Shown here: piece after piece, positions 1 to 11,030 of the stretch | How the letters are laid out: each line of letters opens with the position of its first letter | Position numbering within the stretch: the first letter of the stretch is position 1 | DNA from: Piezodorus guildinii | Taxonomy: Eukaryota > Arthropoda > Insecta > Hemiptera > Pentatomidae | NCBI GenBank assembly: GCA_023052935.1 | Contig: CM041293.1 | Location: forward strand, 174,459,600 to 174,523,599 | DNA length: 64,000 nt | Direction of reading: 5' to 3' | Notes under the pieces: model-generated | What the model was told of the DNA's origin: nothing | Seen by the model: the letters and a program-made list of their open reading frames with translations, nothing else | The model's database searches: none | Translations under genes and position numbers: made by a program

Positions 1-120
1 AATTAAAAATGTCATATATGTAAATATATATATGTATTGATTTTTATACAAATATGGAAATAATTATGTAAAATTAGCGAAATAAATAAGTAAAATTAGT
101 GAAACTGAAATTAATCAGTG

Positions 121-300
121 AATAGCCTTTTAAAAAAGTCTATAATCTCATTTTGGTTTATTATTTTCAATAATCAACCTTTGTAATCGACCAAAAAAAA
201 AAAAAGAAAAAAAGACCCCTGCTCAAAATTTGAGGGTTTACGTTTCAAGATGCGTAGAATCCGAATAACAAAAAAAAATCCGTTTGTCCGCCATCCGCCC
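121..300. repeat. Dispersed repeat, left copy
   Basis: A block containing TTATTTTCAATAATCAACCT, an A-run, CTCAAAATTTGAG and GTAGAATCCGAATAAC recurs in the same orientation at about 1660-1835. The two copies bracket the 256-bp tandem array between them. Neither has coding potential; family unknown. Confidence 0.6.
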
Positions 301-429
301 TCCGCGGCATTTCTCCGAAACTACTGTACCATTTTTTTTAAATTCACCACTAAAATACTAGTTCATTCAACGATGATCCTAACACCTAGGATGTTGATAT
401 CAGCTGGTTAGTTTTAAACTGGCGTCTGA

Positions 430-1420
430 TTAAAAGGATTTTATTCAATAACTCAGTTATTTTTGAAAATAGAAAAAAAAGTATTAAGTGTTTTTAACCA
501 AAAAACCGCGAATAATTTTGTAAAAGTGAAAAAAGAAAATAAACCAAAAATTGAAATTTAACACATAAATACTCATACACTCATAACTCAGTTATTTTTG
601 ACGATAGAGAAAAGTATGTATACAGTTTTAGAATCAGTAAAGCGCGATAAACAAAAAAAAAAAAAAAAAAAAAAAAAGAATTCTCACCTCTATATACGCT
701 TGTAACTACGTTATTTTCGAAGATAGAAAAAAAAAAGGTTTATTGTTTTTTAACGAAACAGCCGCGAATAATTATATAAAAGAGAAAAAATAAAATAAAC
801 CAAAAATTGAAATTTAACACATAAATACTCATACGCTCATAACTCAGTTATTTTTGACGATAGAGAAAAGTATGTATACAGTTTTAGAATCAGTAAAGCG
901 CGATAAACAAAAAAAAAAAAAAAAAAAAAAAAAGAATTCTCACCTCTATATACGCTTGTAACTACGTTATTTTCGAAGATAGAAAAAAAAAAGGTTTATT
1001 GTTTTTTAACGAAACAGCCGCGAATAATTATATAAAAGAGAAAAAATAAAATAAACCAAAAATTGAAATTTAACACATAAATACTCATACGCTCATAACT
1101 CAGTTATTTTTGACTAGAGAGTATGTATACAGTTTTAGAATCAGTAAAGCGCGATAAACAAAAAAAAAAAAAAAAAAAAAAAAAAAATTCTCACCTCTAT
1201 ATACGCTTGTAACTACGTTATTTTCGAAGATAGAAAAAAAAAAGGTTATTGTTTTTTAACGAAACAGCCGCGAATAATTATATAAAAGAGAAAAAATAAA
1301 ATAAACCAAAAATTGAAATTTTACTCATAAATACGCTCATAACTCAGTTGTTTTGACGATAGAGAAAAGTATACAGTTTTAGAATCAGTAAAGCGCGATA
1401 AATAAATAAAATAAAATATT
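430..1420. repeat. Tandem repeat, ~256 bp unit, ~3.5 copies
   Basis: The motif TTGAAATTTAACACATAAA recurs at 551, 807 and 1063, with a near copy at 1313, giving periods of 256, 256 and 250. Each unit carries CAGTTATTTTTGACGATAG, a 20-plus A tract followed by TTCTCACCTC, and CAGCCGCGAATAATTA. The first unit is more diverged. No ORF. It resembles satellite DNA or an internally expanded repeat element. Confidence 0.85.
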
Positions 1421-1659
1421 CATTTGTATAATCAAGTAACATATTATAATAGATGTAATTACACCAAAAAATCGGTTATTATTGAAGATTGAGAAATTCG
1501 AAAAGATATCATCTTATATGGTCAAGCCACAACTTATTAGAGATGTGATTCCTGATAACTCGGTTATTATTGATGATAAAGATAAAATGTTAGGTTTTCT
1601 GGAATCAGGAAATTTTATTTGAATGAAAATCGAAAGAAAATAAAATGAAATAGTAACGC

Positions 1660-1835
1660 AGTCCTTATAAATGCTTTTGGTTCATTATTTTCAATAATCA
1701 ACCTTTGTAATTGAAAGAAAAAAAAAAAAAAAAAAATTACCAATGCTCAAAATTTGAGAGCTTACGATTCCCAAAACGCGTAGAATCCGAATAACGAATA
1801 AAAAAAAATTCGTTTTTCCTAATAAATAAATGAAT
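1660..1835. repeat. Dispersed repeat, right copy
   Basis: Second copy of the block at 121-300, with matching order of motifs and a longer A-run. The minus-strand ORF across it is low-complexity and is not treated as a gene. Confidence 0.55.
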
Positions 1836-2750
1836 AAATACAAAAAAGCTTTTAGTGTCATTTGATAGAGAATTAAATTTTGGATCAAATTAAAAAAGAA
1901 TCATTGAATTTGGTAAACAACTAGCTTAGATATTGCGTTTTGAAATCAGTGTAGTGTTATGATATGATGCTTTGAATTAGTGCTTTTCATATTACTTAAT
2001 TGCTGTCAACAGCCTTATAAACAGTTATACTACAATATTTTTATTTGAAAATAATAAACCATTGTGTAATGATTTGCAGTTTTTTTTTTTTTATTACAAT
2101 ACAAAAACGGTTTATTTTAAACACAAAAAATACAAAACGGTTTTATTTTAAACATAAAAAATACAAAAACAACAAACTTTTTAATCGCTGTAAGGAAACC
2201 AGTTCGAAACTGAAGGCATTTTCAAATTTCCAAACGTAAAACTCCGACCCAACTGGCCCCTCCTTGATATTTTCTCGTATTTTTGGAAGAGTTTTTGATA
2301 TATATCTTGCAGGTAGTCTTATCTCAAGGTGAATTCATCAGGCATTATTTTTCAATATACTTTTCCAAAAGAATTAAGAGACGGATTACAAAATTTGCTT
2401 AATGAAATATGGGCCTGCAAAAACACTCAACAAAATCTGTATGGGTTAGAAATTCGAATGTATGAGTGTTAGAAACTCGTGAAGATATTTTCAAACTGGT
2501 TCTTTGTTGTTGTTTTTTACGACTTTTCCCATTCAGACAAAAATGAATATGGAATAAATCACAAAATATAATTTTCAAATCGTGTTTGGCAAGAGTAGCA
2601 CGCAAGTTGAGTCGTAAATCACAGATGAACATTAAATAAGAAATAGGTTTGGTTCTGCTTATTCAGAGCCAAAATCAAGGGAGATAGAATCTCAGAATTG
2701 TTTCGTAGGGTATGGTTCTGAGAAGCAATTAACAGCTGGAATAGTGAAGA
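1836..2750. other. AT-rich DNA without recognised gene
   Basis: Contains a short duplicated ACAAAAAATACAAAAACGG-type segment around 2100-2170 and T-runs. Small ORFs on both strands show no family signature. No splice-compatible coding signal was seen. Confidence 0.4.
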
Positions 2751-2754
2751 AACT

Positions 2755-3044
2755 TTTTGTTTGTTTATTTATTAAACGTCACTTTATGCTACTATGGCTA
2801 ATCGGACGATGCTACAGTGGGAGTCCTAAATTTTGCCTACCCAGGTTTTATTAGGATATGGATCTTTAACGAGTACCTGACATCGCACAGGCTCGGGACC
2901 ACCTTTTAACGTCCCCTCCGAAGGACGGCATAACTAAGGAATTTTGACTCCCATTAAAAAATCCTAGGACCACCTGCGGGTTTGAACCCGTGACCTTTGG
3001 CATAGGAGGCTGTTATGCTAACCACCCAGCTACAAGTGATCCCA
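2755..3044 (-). mobile_element. tRNA-derived SINE (SINE-1 family)
   Basis: On the minus strand a tRNA-like head carries an A-box-like TGGGTGGTTAGCATAAC and a B-box-like GGGTTCAAACCC. A conserved body (GAGCCTGTGCGATGTCAGGT, TTAAAGATCC) and a TAAATAAACAAACA-like tail follow. At least six further copies occur in this window. The tRNA head does not fold into a full functional tRNA. Confidence 0.75.
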
Positions 3045-3344
3045 GAAATTTTTTTATTATGCACTCGTAATTCAGATTTGTTGCAAACAAATATAAAAAT
3101 GTTTGCAATAACAGAAAACATTATTTATTTATTATTTTCTTAAAGTACTTTTTAGTATGAATGGTCTAATTTAATTTTGAATTGCTATATTTGCAATGTT
3201 GTATCATATAAAAAGTTTTTAATAATGTATTGCACGTTTCGTTTTTATTCGACTTTGGATAAAAGTAATCAATCTGTCGATTACAGCGTTCATGGCCTCT
3301 TGGCATTATGGTATCTTAAGTTACTACTTTTTCAAGCATATAAT

Positions 3345-4180
3345 ATGACCTAAAGCAATTCCGTCACCTCCATCACCTCCTACCATTCAACACTCGTAAA
3401 CTCTTTGTTTCCTCCCTTGTCTTTACCCACTTCCACTATGGTTGTGAGGAGTACAGCGGACTTTCAGGTGAGCTCAAAGCAAAACTCAAGTGTAATATGA
3501 ACTGTGCAATATGGTTTCACCATATCACGGTATCACCAGAGACACACAATATAACCCAGTACTACGCCGAGTTAAGGTGGCTTTATCCTCGTTACAGATG
3601 TCAGTATTTCCTAGCTTCCTTCCTCTACCAGGTCATCAGAACTCATGGTCCCACCTATATCTTCTAATCCCTTCAATTTAAATCATCCATTCAGTCCCGT
3701 TCTACTAGATCCCGTCTTTCTGACCTCTACCCTCCTCCTCACCGTACTGCTGCCTTTGACAAGTCCTTTCTAGCCAAAGCAACCTCTCTTTGGAATTCTA
3801 TCCCTCCTGAAATCTGTCATGTAGGAACTGCTTCTTCCTTCAAATCACTCCTTTACAACTACCTTCCTTCAATCCTTACCCAGTCAAACAGACAATAACC
3901 TCAAACTGCAGATGCTAGAAGTACCAATTTTGTTATGTTTATATTATTTAAATTTCCACTGATGAAGTAGCTATTTCTGTTTTTTTTTTTAATTTTCATT
4001 TTGAGAGTCTGATTTGTAGATATGTACATATGTTACAACCATACTTATTATTTTTTAGTTCAGTAATTTGTTGTTCAAAGCCATGACCACATTGTTCTGG
4101 TCATCAATTCTGTATTTTTATTTTATTCTTAAGGGACTTTAGTCCCAGGATAATAAAGACGTTTTTCATTTCATAATCAA
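3345..4180 (+). mobile_element. Decayed LINE 3' end (RT C-terminus and 3' UTR)
   Basis: Conceptual translation with breaks gives a typical LINE reverse transcriptase tail, including LRWLYPRYRCQYFLASFLYQ, SLWNSIPPEICH and a final FKSLLYNYLPS. The 3' UTR ends in GGACTTTAGTCCCAGGATAA followed by TTTCATTTCATAA. Related tails lie on the minus strand at 13,190 and about 40,925. Jockey/CR1-like by the C-terminal motif; 5' truncated and inactive. Confidence 0.7.
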
Positions 4181-4654
4181 AAGAAAATTGATTCACAACT
4201 TCCCCTCCCCTGATATGGGTAGTGACATAAAAAAAATAGACTTAAGCAGTGATGGCCCTGTCTTATAACTATCATCGAGGATTGTGGTGTGGTCTCCGAA
4301 ATACTGCATCATGTGGCCAAGGACCTTCATGGCCTGTCGTTCCTATGGTGAAAGCATAAAATGTAACAATTTAAGTTTTTAAATATTCGGATATTTAGGA
4401 TATGAAAAATGCAGAATTGTACGGCATAAGTCCTGTCAGTATAATTGAGGTGATAGCATGGCGATGGTTGAAATGGATAAGAAAGTTGTTAGACTTGGTA
4501 ATGAATAAATACTTAAAAATATAATTAGCATTGAGCCATCAAGTAGGCGCCTGACACATAGGTTTCATCAAAGCTTAGTGGAGAGTTCAGTAGATGACAT
4601 TATGTAGGTATAACCTTCATGTTGGCTTTAGAAATTTATTCATTTAAAATGTAA

Positions 4655-4957
4655 AACCTGTACCTCTACAACTCATGAAGGGTCTTGGGCTCAGTACATA
4701 TAGAGACTAGTACTGTTTCTAGACCAACAGCAGTGCAATGAGATGACTAGGCCAAGATCACACTCAGTCAGGTTTTTCCCCCATTTTGGGTCTGCTTCAA
4801 AGAGGATGGGTCTGCCCCAGGAGGGCCTTCATACCCTTGGATCGCCCCCTAGCTAAATTAACAGAATAAATAATATTCTGCCACAGCCGGGATTTGAACC
4901 CAGAGCCCGGAAAACAATAGACTAGTGCTCTATCCACTAGACCGTGCCGCTCCCTTT
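4655..4957 (-). mobile_element. tRNA-derived SINE (SINE-2 family)
   Basis: Minus-strand head has A-box-like GGTCTAGTGGATAGAGCAC and B-box GGGTTCAAATCCCGG. The body includes GGGGCGATCCAAGGGTATGA. A second copy, interrupted by a MITE, lies at about 25,798-26,375. Confidence 0.7.
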
Positions 4958-5106
4958 AAAACGTAAACTCTTTATATACTAAACAATATTTTATTTATGT
5001 TATTAACAAGTTATGTGTTGCTTTGAAGATTGATGAAACTATCTTCTAGCATAAGAATCCAATAGACATAGTCATATTCAATTATCATGTATTTTATATT
5101 TATGTA

Positions 5107-5815
5107 TAAAATATGTAGTGAGGGAAATTATTGCGATCATGAAAATTTTCTAATTAGTTTTTCACCAGAAATACACATTTTAGTGACCTCAGAGTTCATA
5201 CGACCGAATCACGTAATTGTTTGTGTGAAGTCTAGCTCAAAAAAAATAAATTTTATATTTTAGAAGTGTGTATGCCTCAGTTGTTACAGAAACTTTTCCA
5301 ACAAAATTGCCAAACCAGGAGAGCCACTTTATACTGTGGCTCAGTGTGTTATATTTATGCATTTTATAAATTATTACAATTTTCACAAAAACGGCTCTTA
5401 CGATTTTGATTAAAATCGCTATAATGCTGTAAAATTTAATATGCTTTAATATAATGTAGGTTTTATTCTGATTGAAATAGTCTGACAGGGCTTAAATGCT
5501 GATATAAATTTTCATTGTGTAAAGTATCTTTAATGTTGTAGATTAAAAAAAAAACTAATCATTTCATGTTGTTAGCATTGATAAAAAACTGTTAAGAACA
5601 CAAAAACTTAAAATTTTGCTAACCAACTGAAGAAGAAAAGTGCAAATATTATTTTTTTAGTTATACTTTTAAGAATAGTAATATAGATATATAATATACC
5701 GTTAGAAAGCTAAAGATTTTATAAAAAAAAATCGTCTTATACACAAAGTTGTATAAAGTAATGGAGAGTGATAATAAGCTGACAAAACTAAGTAAAATAG
5801 TGTTATGTATTTTGG
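5107..5815 (+). mobile_element. Rep-A element, diverged copy
   Basis: Starts with a variant of the family end (TAGTGAGGGAAATTATTGCG) and follows family order through GCCACTTTATAC, TTTTGATTAAAATCGCTATA, GACAGGGCTTAAATGC and CCGTTAGAAAGCTAAAGATT. The 3' end is missing. No ORF. Confidence 0.65.
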
Positions 5816-5859
5816 ATACTGAGGGGAGTAAGTTCATTATTAAATAATTTGGATTACAA

Positions 5860-7035
5860 TTAAGTAAATGTTAACAAAACTTTGTCGGCAAAAGTTTAAA
5901 ATGTGTTTATCTATTCCCTATGAATTTCCCATGGACACCCTGTGATAGCCCTTGAACTTCCGAGACCCCAGATCAAAGGCTGGACCCCCGGCTTGGGGCC
6001 TTCCTATATCAGCCCCACTTCCTTTGTGAACTCTGAGAGAAGATTCCAAAATAAAGTATTTTTGAAAAGAAGAGGGGATGGATAGAAGTGATGAGGGCAA
6101 GATTGGAGAATCAAGAGGTCCGTTGAAGTCCAGCAAGAGAAGAGTCGAGTTACATCCTCAAGAAGAAGAGAGGTCCATCAGAGAGAAGCTGGAAAATGAA
6201 GCCTAGAAGGAGCGCTTTCCATTCCACCTTCGCCAGCCAACTGTTTTAAAGTTATTTCTTTGTTTGTAACATTGTATGGCAAGGCTAACTGTAATATCTC
6301 TCAGTATTATCTGGGATTGTGTAATTAGATTGTATTTATGTAAGTTGATTTTAAATTATAATTTCATTTATTGAAACCTGTCAAATTTAATCTTACCCTG
6401 CACGCTACCTATTGGGATTGGTAAACACGATACCTTTAGAAAAGAAATCCAACGGTTTCATTAAATATAGTCTATATATTGTAATATACCCATTTTTTAT
6501 AATTATAGTAGTTATTTATTTATTATTGATTATTGTGTTAGACAGGCTAATACTAAGATAAGAAGTAAAATTTAAATTTAAATACCAGTTCCAATTTGAT
6601 TGTATGTTTACAAACATAGCATCCATTTTGGATGCTAAGAAAAAGAGGTACTGGCAGGTACCTAGCAGGTAAGAGATAGGTAGAAAGGGTCAGTAGTTGG
6701 AGTTATGAGCTGGTAAGGGTGAGGAGCTGCTGTCTGAACATGGAGAGAGAATAATTATATTTAGCCTGCATATTGTTTGTATTATGTTTGTAAGTTATAG
6801 AATAATTAAAAATTATACATAAAAATATGTGCCTGATTGTCAAGAACCCATACCATACCCTGAGAGTAAAATGAATAATAATTAAGTAAATATTGTGATA
6901 AATAATTTTTTTCTTAAAAGAATATTTTTTAAAATAAGTATATTACAATATTGATTAAATATATTAATTAATCTAGTTTTTAGAAGGTACCGCTACCTTA
7001 GAAAAGCAGCCGGTCTAAAACATAGCAATAGATAA
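5860..7035. other. Intergenic, one GC-richer patch
   Basis: About 5930-6240 is clearly richer in G+C than its surroundings and includes ATCAAAGGCTGGACCCCCGG on the plus strand; it may be an LTR or other insertion remnant. The rest is AT-rich with no recognised element or coding signal. Confidence 0.3.
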
Positions 7036-7514
7036 TTTAATTAAACATATTTCTAAGGAAATTTATTGTTATTCTTTAACCTTTTTTTATCTTTAACTTT
7101 ATTCCCAAGTTCAAAAATTGATTTCAACAAAGGTCAGTGAAAGTCGTGTGTATTGTGCACCAGATTTTTTTTTATTACTATTACAACACAATATAAATTA
7201 CAATTTAATGTTGAAAGTAAGTATTCATTGCTTGATAATTTAAAATTAAATCAGGAATAAAATGATTAAGCTAACACTACAGTAAGGAATAAAAAATAAA
7301 CAAGTATTCTTTATATAGACAGTTATTTTATTTTTTAATCATAAAAGCAAGATTCCATCAGCTCATCTTGACTTTAATCTGAAACAAATAAGTAAAATGT
7401 GATATTAGTTCGAAAATTGACGAATATTTTAATTATGAGTGAAATATCTTACAGCTGTTAGTGAAAACTGTATTTTGCTAGATTAGTATTAGTATTACAG
7501 ATTTTTTATAGTCC
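7036..7514. repeat. ~480 bp direct duplication, copy A
   Basis: Near-identical (by eye roughly 3% different) to 10,695-11,173. The two copies abut the LINE at 7515-10,694 on each side. The block contains a copy of the terminal exon of the minus-strand microexon gene (acceptor then exon from 7378) and a Rep-A-like end (GTGAAAGTCGTGTGTATTGT). Copy B lies next to the last repeat exon, so this copy is probably the non-functional one. Confidence 0.85.
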
Positions 7515-7679
7515 TACATGGTACCCTCTCACTCATAACAGTACACTAAACACATATTCATTACATAAGGTCATTTACAGTACTCACCTCAGAATCACCT
7601 TCCCTGGGAAGACCCAAGGTTGGGGGTATAGCTAACCACCTGTGTTCTTACTGGGCCAATCACCCGTAAGAATGTAAAA

Positions 7680-8006
7680 ATGATTCAAAGAAACATTAGC
7701 TATTGCCTCGGATTTGGACAGTCTAGAAGGAAACGACTCGGCATGGAAAAGGACATACGTTTGGGAACTTGGAATATTAGATCTCTTACAGGCAAAGAAT
7801 CAGAAATCATCGAAGAGATGAAGACGTACAGGTTAGACATTCTAGGAATCAGTGAAGTACGAAGAAAAGGAGCTGGAGAGGTAGCGATGGACGACGGTCA
7901 TAGGTTAATATATTCGGGGGTTGCTCCAGGAAATAGAGCTGCAAAGGGAGTCGGCATTATAATGAGGGATGAGCTATTCAAAAGAGTGGAAAATGGGAGC
8001 CAGTGA
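7680..8006 (+). CDS. LINE endonuclease N-terminal fragment
   Basis: Begins the LINE protein: LGTWNIRSLTGKESEIIEEM is the first conserved block of the APE-like endonuclease family, and LDILGISEVRRKGAGE the second, containing the catalytic Glu. The frame terminates at a TGA four bases into the next ORF. The next frame carries the natural continuation, so this is one protein split by a 1-nt indel near the AAAA run at about 7989-7993. It nicks target DNA during target-primed reverse transcription. Confidence 0.85.
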   Translation: MIQRNISYCLGFGQSRRKRLGMEKDIRLGTWNIRSLTGKESEIIEEMKTYRLDILGISEVRRKGAGEVAMDDGHRLIYSGVAPGNRAAKGVGIIMRDELFKRVENGSQ

Positions 8007-10654
8007 ACTCACACCTTATTGCAGTCAATATTAATTTACGCACAGGAAACTGGACGTTAATACAAGTGTATGCTCCGACAAACGATGCAAACATATTGGA
8101 TAAGGAACAGTTTTATGCAGACCTTGAGCGTTTAGTGACCAAAAATAAAAATAGTAACAGGAGCATCCTAATTATGGGAGACCTCAATGCGCGGATAGGC
8201 AATGACCACACGAGAACGCATGGTGTAATGGGTCCACATGGAGGAGAGAGAGTGAAGAATGATAGCGGCCAACGACTGATCGAGTTCTGTGTGGACAATA
8301 ATATGATTATTGGGAATTCTTATTTTCCTCACAAGCCAGTGCACAAAATCACCTTCTCAGCAGTGGAACGTAATGCAAATAGCGTCATTGACTATTTTAT
8401 ATACGACCGGGAAATCAGGAGGTTTTTCACTGATGTTAAGGTTATCAGAGGAGCAGAAATTGGTAGTGATCATATGCTACTGGTTGCCGATACGAGGATA
8501 CTTAAGGAGCGCAAGACAAAACCAAAAGCATACGCTAGGATTGAGGTAAAAAAGCTTCAGGACCCTCAGATAAGACAGAGGTATGAAGAGGAACTGAAAA
8601 GAAAACTTCAGGAATTGGATGCGGATGCTAGTTTGGATGATGTATGGAAACATATAAAGGAGAGTATCCTAGAGTCGGCTACATTGGTCTGCGGAGTCAA
8701 AAGAATATATACAAAAGGTAAAAGGACTGCATGGTGGAGCGATGAATTAAAAGCATTGGTTAAGGAAAAGAAGGTAGCCTGGAAAAATTATTGCACTGCC
8801 AAAACTGCGGAAAAATGGCAGTCATATGTATTGGCCAGGAATAATACCAAAGAGGCCGTAAAAACTGCAAAAAGGAGATCTTGGGAAGAATTTGGAGAGA
8901 GATTGAACCAAGGCCATGGTGAAAACATAAAGCTATTCTGGAAAAAAATCAAAGCACTGAGAGGCCGAACAGTCAAGGGAATCAGGAATATTAAGAATGA
9001 GCTAGGAGAAATGGTCTCAGAAGATAAAGGCATCCTAGAGGTATGGAGGAGACATTATGAAAAACAATTCATAAATAAATATGTGTGTCCTTTGGACAGT
9101 CAAGAAGGGCGCTGGAATGAAGCTGAGTTCGATGAGGTCATCGAGGAGGAAGAAGTTGAGCTAGCTATCGAAAAGATCAAGACAGGAAAAGCTCCAGGAC
9201 GGGATACTATAGTTGGAGAGTTTGTTAAGTATGGTGGAATGGAGTTAATGAAGTCTCTCCAAATACTTTTTCAAAAAGCCTGGGATGAGAAAAAGATTCC
9301 TACAGAATGGGAATATAATGTGATAATTCCCATACATAAAAAAGGCAGCCAGGCTGAATGCTCCAACTACAGACCTATATGCCTGTCTCCAGTGGTATAC
9401 AAGTTGTATACAACCATCCTGCATAATAGACTGAAACCTCTAGTTGAGCCGTTTATAGGAGAGGAGCAAGATGGATTCAGGCCAGGACGTCAGACGCAGG
9501 ACCATATATTCACCCTAAGGAATATTATGAAAAAATCATGGGATCATGATAAAAATTTATACCTTGCCTTCCTAGACCTCCAAGGTGCATTTGACTCGGT
9601 CCCAAGAAACGAAATATGGGAAACACTAAGAACCAAGAATGTTCCAAGAAGCCTGGTGGAAGCTATAAAATCCGTATACCAAGATCCAAAGGGTATAGTG
9701 AGACTGAATGGGCAAGAATCTGACCATTTTAGCATAGCTAGAGGGGTTAAACAAGGGGATAGCTTAAGCCCATTGCTATTCACATTATATATGGATGAAA
9801 TAGCTGCAATCTGCAAAAGGCGAACAGAAAGGACTTTCCTAGGGCGAAGGAATCTGCTTCCAGTCGTGATACAGCTTCTCCTGTATGCGGACGATATTGT
9901 CCTGATTGCAGATTCTGTAGAGAAATTGCAGCAAGCAGTTGACGAATGGAATGAAGAGCTCCGCAGGAAGGGCATGACCATCTGTACCAGCAAGAGTAAG
10001 ATCTTACAGGTTGGAAGGGTACAGGAAGATGTTTTGGTATACTGCAATGGAGAGGCGATGGAAGAGGTGTCAGATTTCACCTACCTCGGCACTGTTATGC
10101 ATAGATCTGGGAAAGTAGACTCAGAAATAGTGAACAGGATAAGCAAGGCCAACGCTGTATACTACCAGATCTGCAATACAGTGATCGGGAAGAGAGAAGT
10201 CAGCAGAAATGTGAAACTGCACATCTTTAAGGCGGTGTACCTCCCTTTACTCCTTTATGGTGCAGAAAGCTGGGTGATGACTAGCAGACTGGAGAGCAAA
10301 GTCATTGCTGCGGAGATGAGATTTCTCCGAAGAATCGCAGGGAGAACAAGACGGGACTGCATCTGCAATGATAGGATCAGAGAGGAGTTAGGAGTACCCT
10401 CAATGAAGGATGTCCTGGAAACTCGGCAGCTTAAGTGGTTTGGACATGTTGTTCGGATGGAGGGACACAGAGATCCATTGAAAACCATGGACTATATTCC
10501 CATTGGTAAAAGACCCCGTGGCCGACCAAGAATGTCGTACCTGGAGTACGTAGACCGTTTGTGCAAGAAACGAAATAAAGATATTCGCCAAGCCACAAAT
10601 CTAGCATACAACAGGGAACATTGGCAATCCTGGCTAAACGCTCCCCTACGCTGA
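8003..10654 (+). CDS. LINE endonuclease/reverse transcriptase
   Basis: 883-residue frame, opened here by GTG because it is a continuation, not a true start. Residues about 1-170 hold the rest of the endonuclease: LIQVYAPTND, LIMGDLNARIG and the GSDHMLL histidine motif. The reverse transcriptase spans roughly residues 380-700, with KKGSQAECSNYRPICLS, LAFLDLQGAFDSVPR, RGVKQGDSLSPLLF and the catalytic YADDIVLIAD. The C-terminus has LKWFGHVVRM and KRPRGRPRMSYLEYV, typical of RTE-like and related insect LINEs. No internal stop, so it is a recent insertion. Encodes cDNA synthesis at the nicked target. Confidence 0.93.
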   Translation: MNSHLIAVNINLRTGNWTLIQVYAPTNDANILDKEQFYADLERLVTKNKNSNRSILIMGDLNARIGNDHTRTHGVMGPHGGERVKNDSGQRLIEFCVDNNMIIGNSYFPHKPVHKITFSAVERNANSVIDYFIYDREIRRFFTDVKVIRGAEIGSDHMLLVADTRILKERKTKPKAYARIEVKKLQDPQIRQRYEEELKRKLQELDADASLDDVWKHIKESILESATLVCGVKRIYTKGKRTAWWSDELKALVKEKKVAWKNYCTAKTAEKWQSYVLARNNTKEAVKTAKRRSWEEFGERLNQGHGENIKLFWKKIKALRGRTVKGIRNIKNELGEMVSEDKGILEVWRRHYEKQFINKYVCPLDSQEGRWNEAEFDEVIEEEEVELAIEKIKTGKAPGRDTIVGEFVKYGGMELMKSLQILFQKAWDEKKIPTEWEYNVIIPIHKKGSQAECSNYRPICLSPVVYKLYTTILHNRLKPLVEPFIGEEQDGFRPGRQTQDHIFTLRNIMKKSWDHDKNLYLAFLDLQGAFDSVPRNEIWETLRTKNVPRSLVEAIKSVYQDPKGIVRLNGQESDHFSIARGVKQGDSLSPLLFTLYMDEIAAICKRRTERTFLGRRNLLPVVIQLLLYADDIVLIADSVEKLQQAVDEWNEELRRKGMTICTSKSKILQVGRVQEDVLVYCNGEAMEEVSDFTYLGTVMHRSGKVDSEIVNRISKANAVYYQICNTVIGKREVSRNVKLHIFKAVYLPLLLYGAESWVMTSRLESKVIAAEMRFLRRIAGRTRRDCICNDRIREELGVPSMKDVLETRQLKWFGHVVRMEGHRDPLKTMDYIPIGKRPRGRPRMSYLEYVDRLCKKRNKDIRQATNLAYNREHWQSWLNAPLR

Positions 10655-10978
10655 AAGGCACTACAGGGTGATGCAAAAGAAGAAGAAGAAGAATTAAACA
10701 TATTTCTAAGGAAATTTATTGTGATTCTTTAACCTTTTTTATCTTTAACTTTATTCACAAGTTCAAAAATTGATTTCAACAAAGGTCAGTGAAAGTCGTG
10801 TGTATTGTGCACCAGATTTTTTTTTATTACTATTACAACACAATATAAATTACAATTTAATGTTGAAAGTAAGTATTCATTACTTGATAATTTAAAATTA
10901 AATCAGGAATAAAATGATTAAGCTAACACTACAGTAAGGAATAAAAAATAAACAAGTATTCTTTAAATAGACAGTTAT

Positions 10979-10984
10979 TTTATT
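10979..10984 (-). terminator. Poly(A) signal AATAAA of the microexon gene
   Basis: On the minus strand AATAAA lies about 42 nt after the predicted stop in the terminal exon. It is the first canonical hexamer downstream and is duplicated with the block in copy A. Confidence 0.55.
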
Positions 10985-11025
10985 TTTTAATCATAAAAGC
11001 AAGATTCCATCAGCTAATCTTGACT

Positions 11026-11030
11026 TCAAT
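11026..11030 (-). CDS. Microexon gene exon 17: stop codon
   Basis: A TTTGTTTCAG acceptor precedes ATTGA. With the A left from exon 16 it reads Asn then TGA. The duplicated copy at 7378 reads Asn then TAA, so a stop is kept. An alternative AG eight bases further in would add Ile-Lys-Ile-Ser before a stop. Confidence 0.55.

Larger units (their letters stand above)
7515..10694 (+). mobile_element. Near-complete RTE-like LINE
   Basis: Non-LTR retrotransposon with an apurinic endonuclease domain, reverse transcriptase and C-terminal region in order, ending in a (GAA)n tail rather than poly(A). The 5' UTR is about 165 bp. A single frame change separates the start of the endonuclease from the rest. 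RTE-like assignment rests on the craniofacial-development-protein-2-like endonuclease, the short 3' UTR and the tandem tail. It lies downstream of the microexon gene in antisense orientation and is bracketed by the ~480 bp duplication. Confidence 0.9.

Noticed and set aside
430..1420. A CRISPR array
   Set aside because: The repeats are long tandem units without unique spacers, in a eukaryotic genome.
2941..3044. A tRNA gene
   Set aside because: A and B boxes are present, but the acceptor and anticodon stems do not form and the same sequence recurs attached to a SINE body. The same applies to tRNA-like heads at 4.9, 16.6, 28.5, 34.8 and 52.9 kb.
7320..7378. A second functional terminal exon of the microexon gene
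   Set aside because: It is a by-product of the ~480 bp duplication and lies beyond the first terminal exon, poly(A) signal and an intervening LINE.
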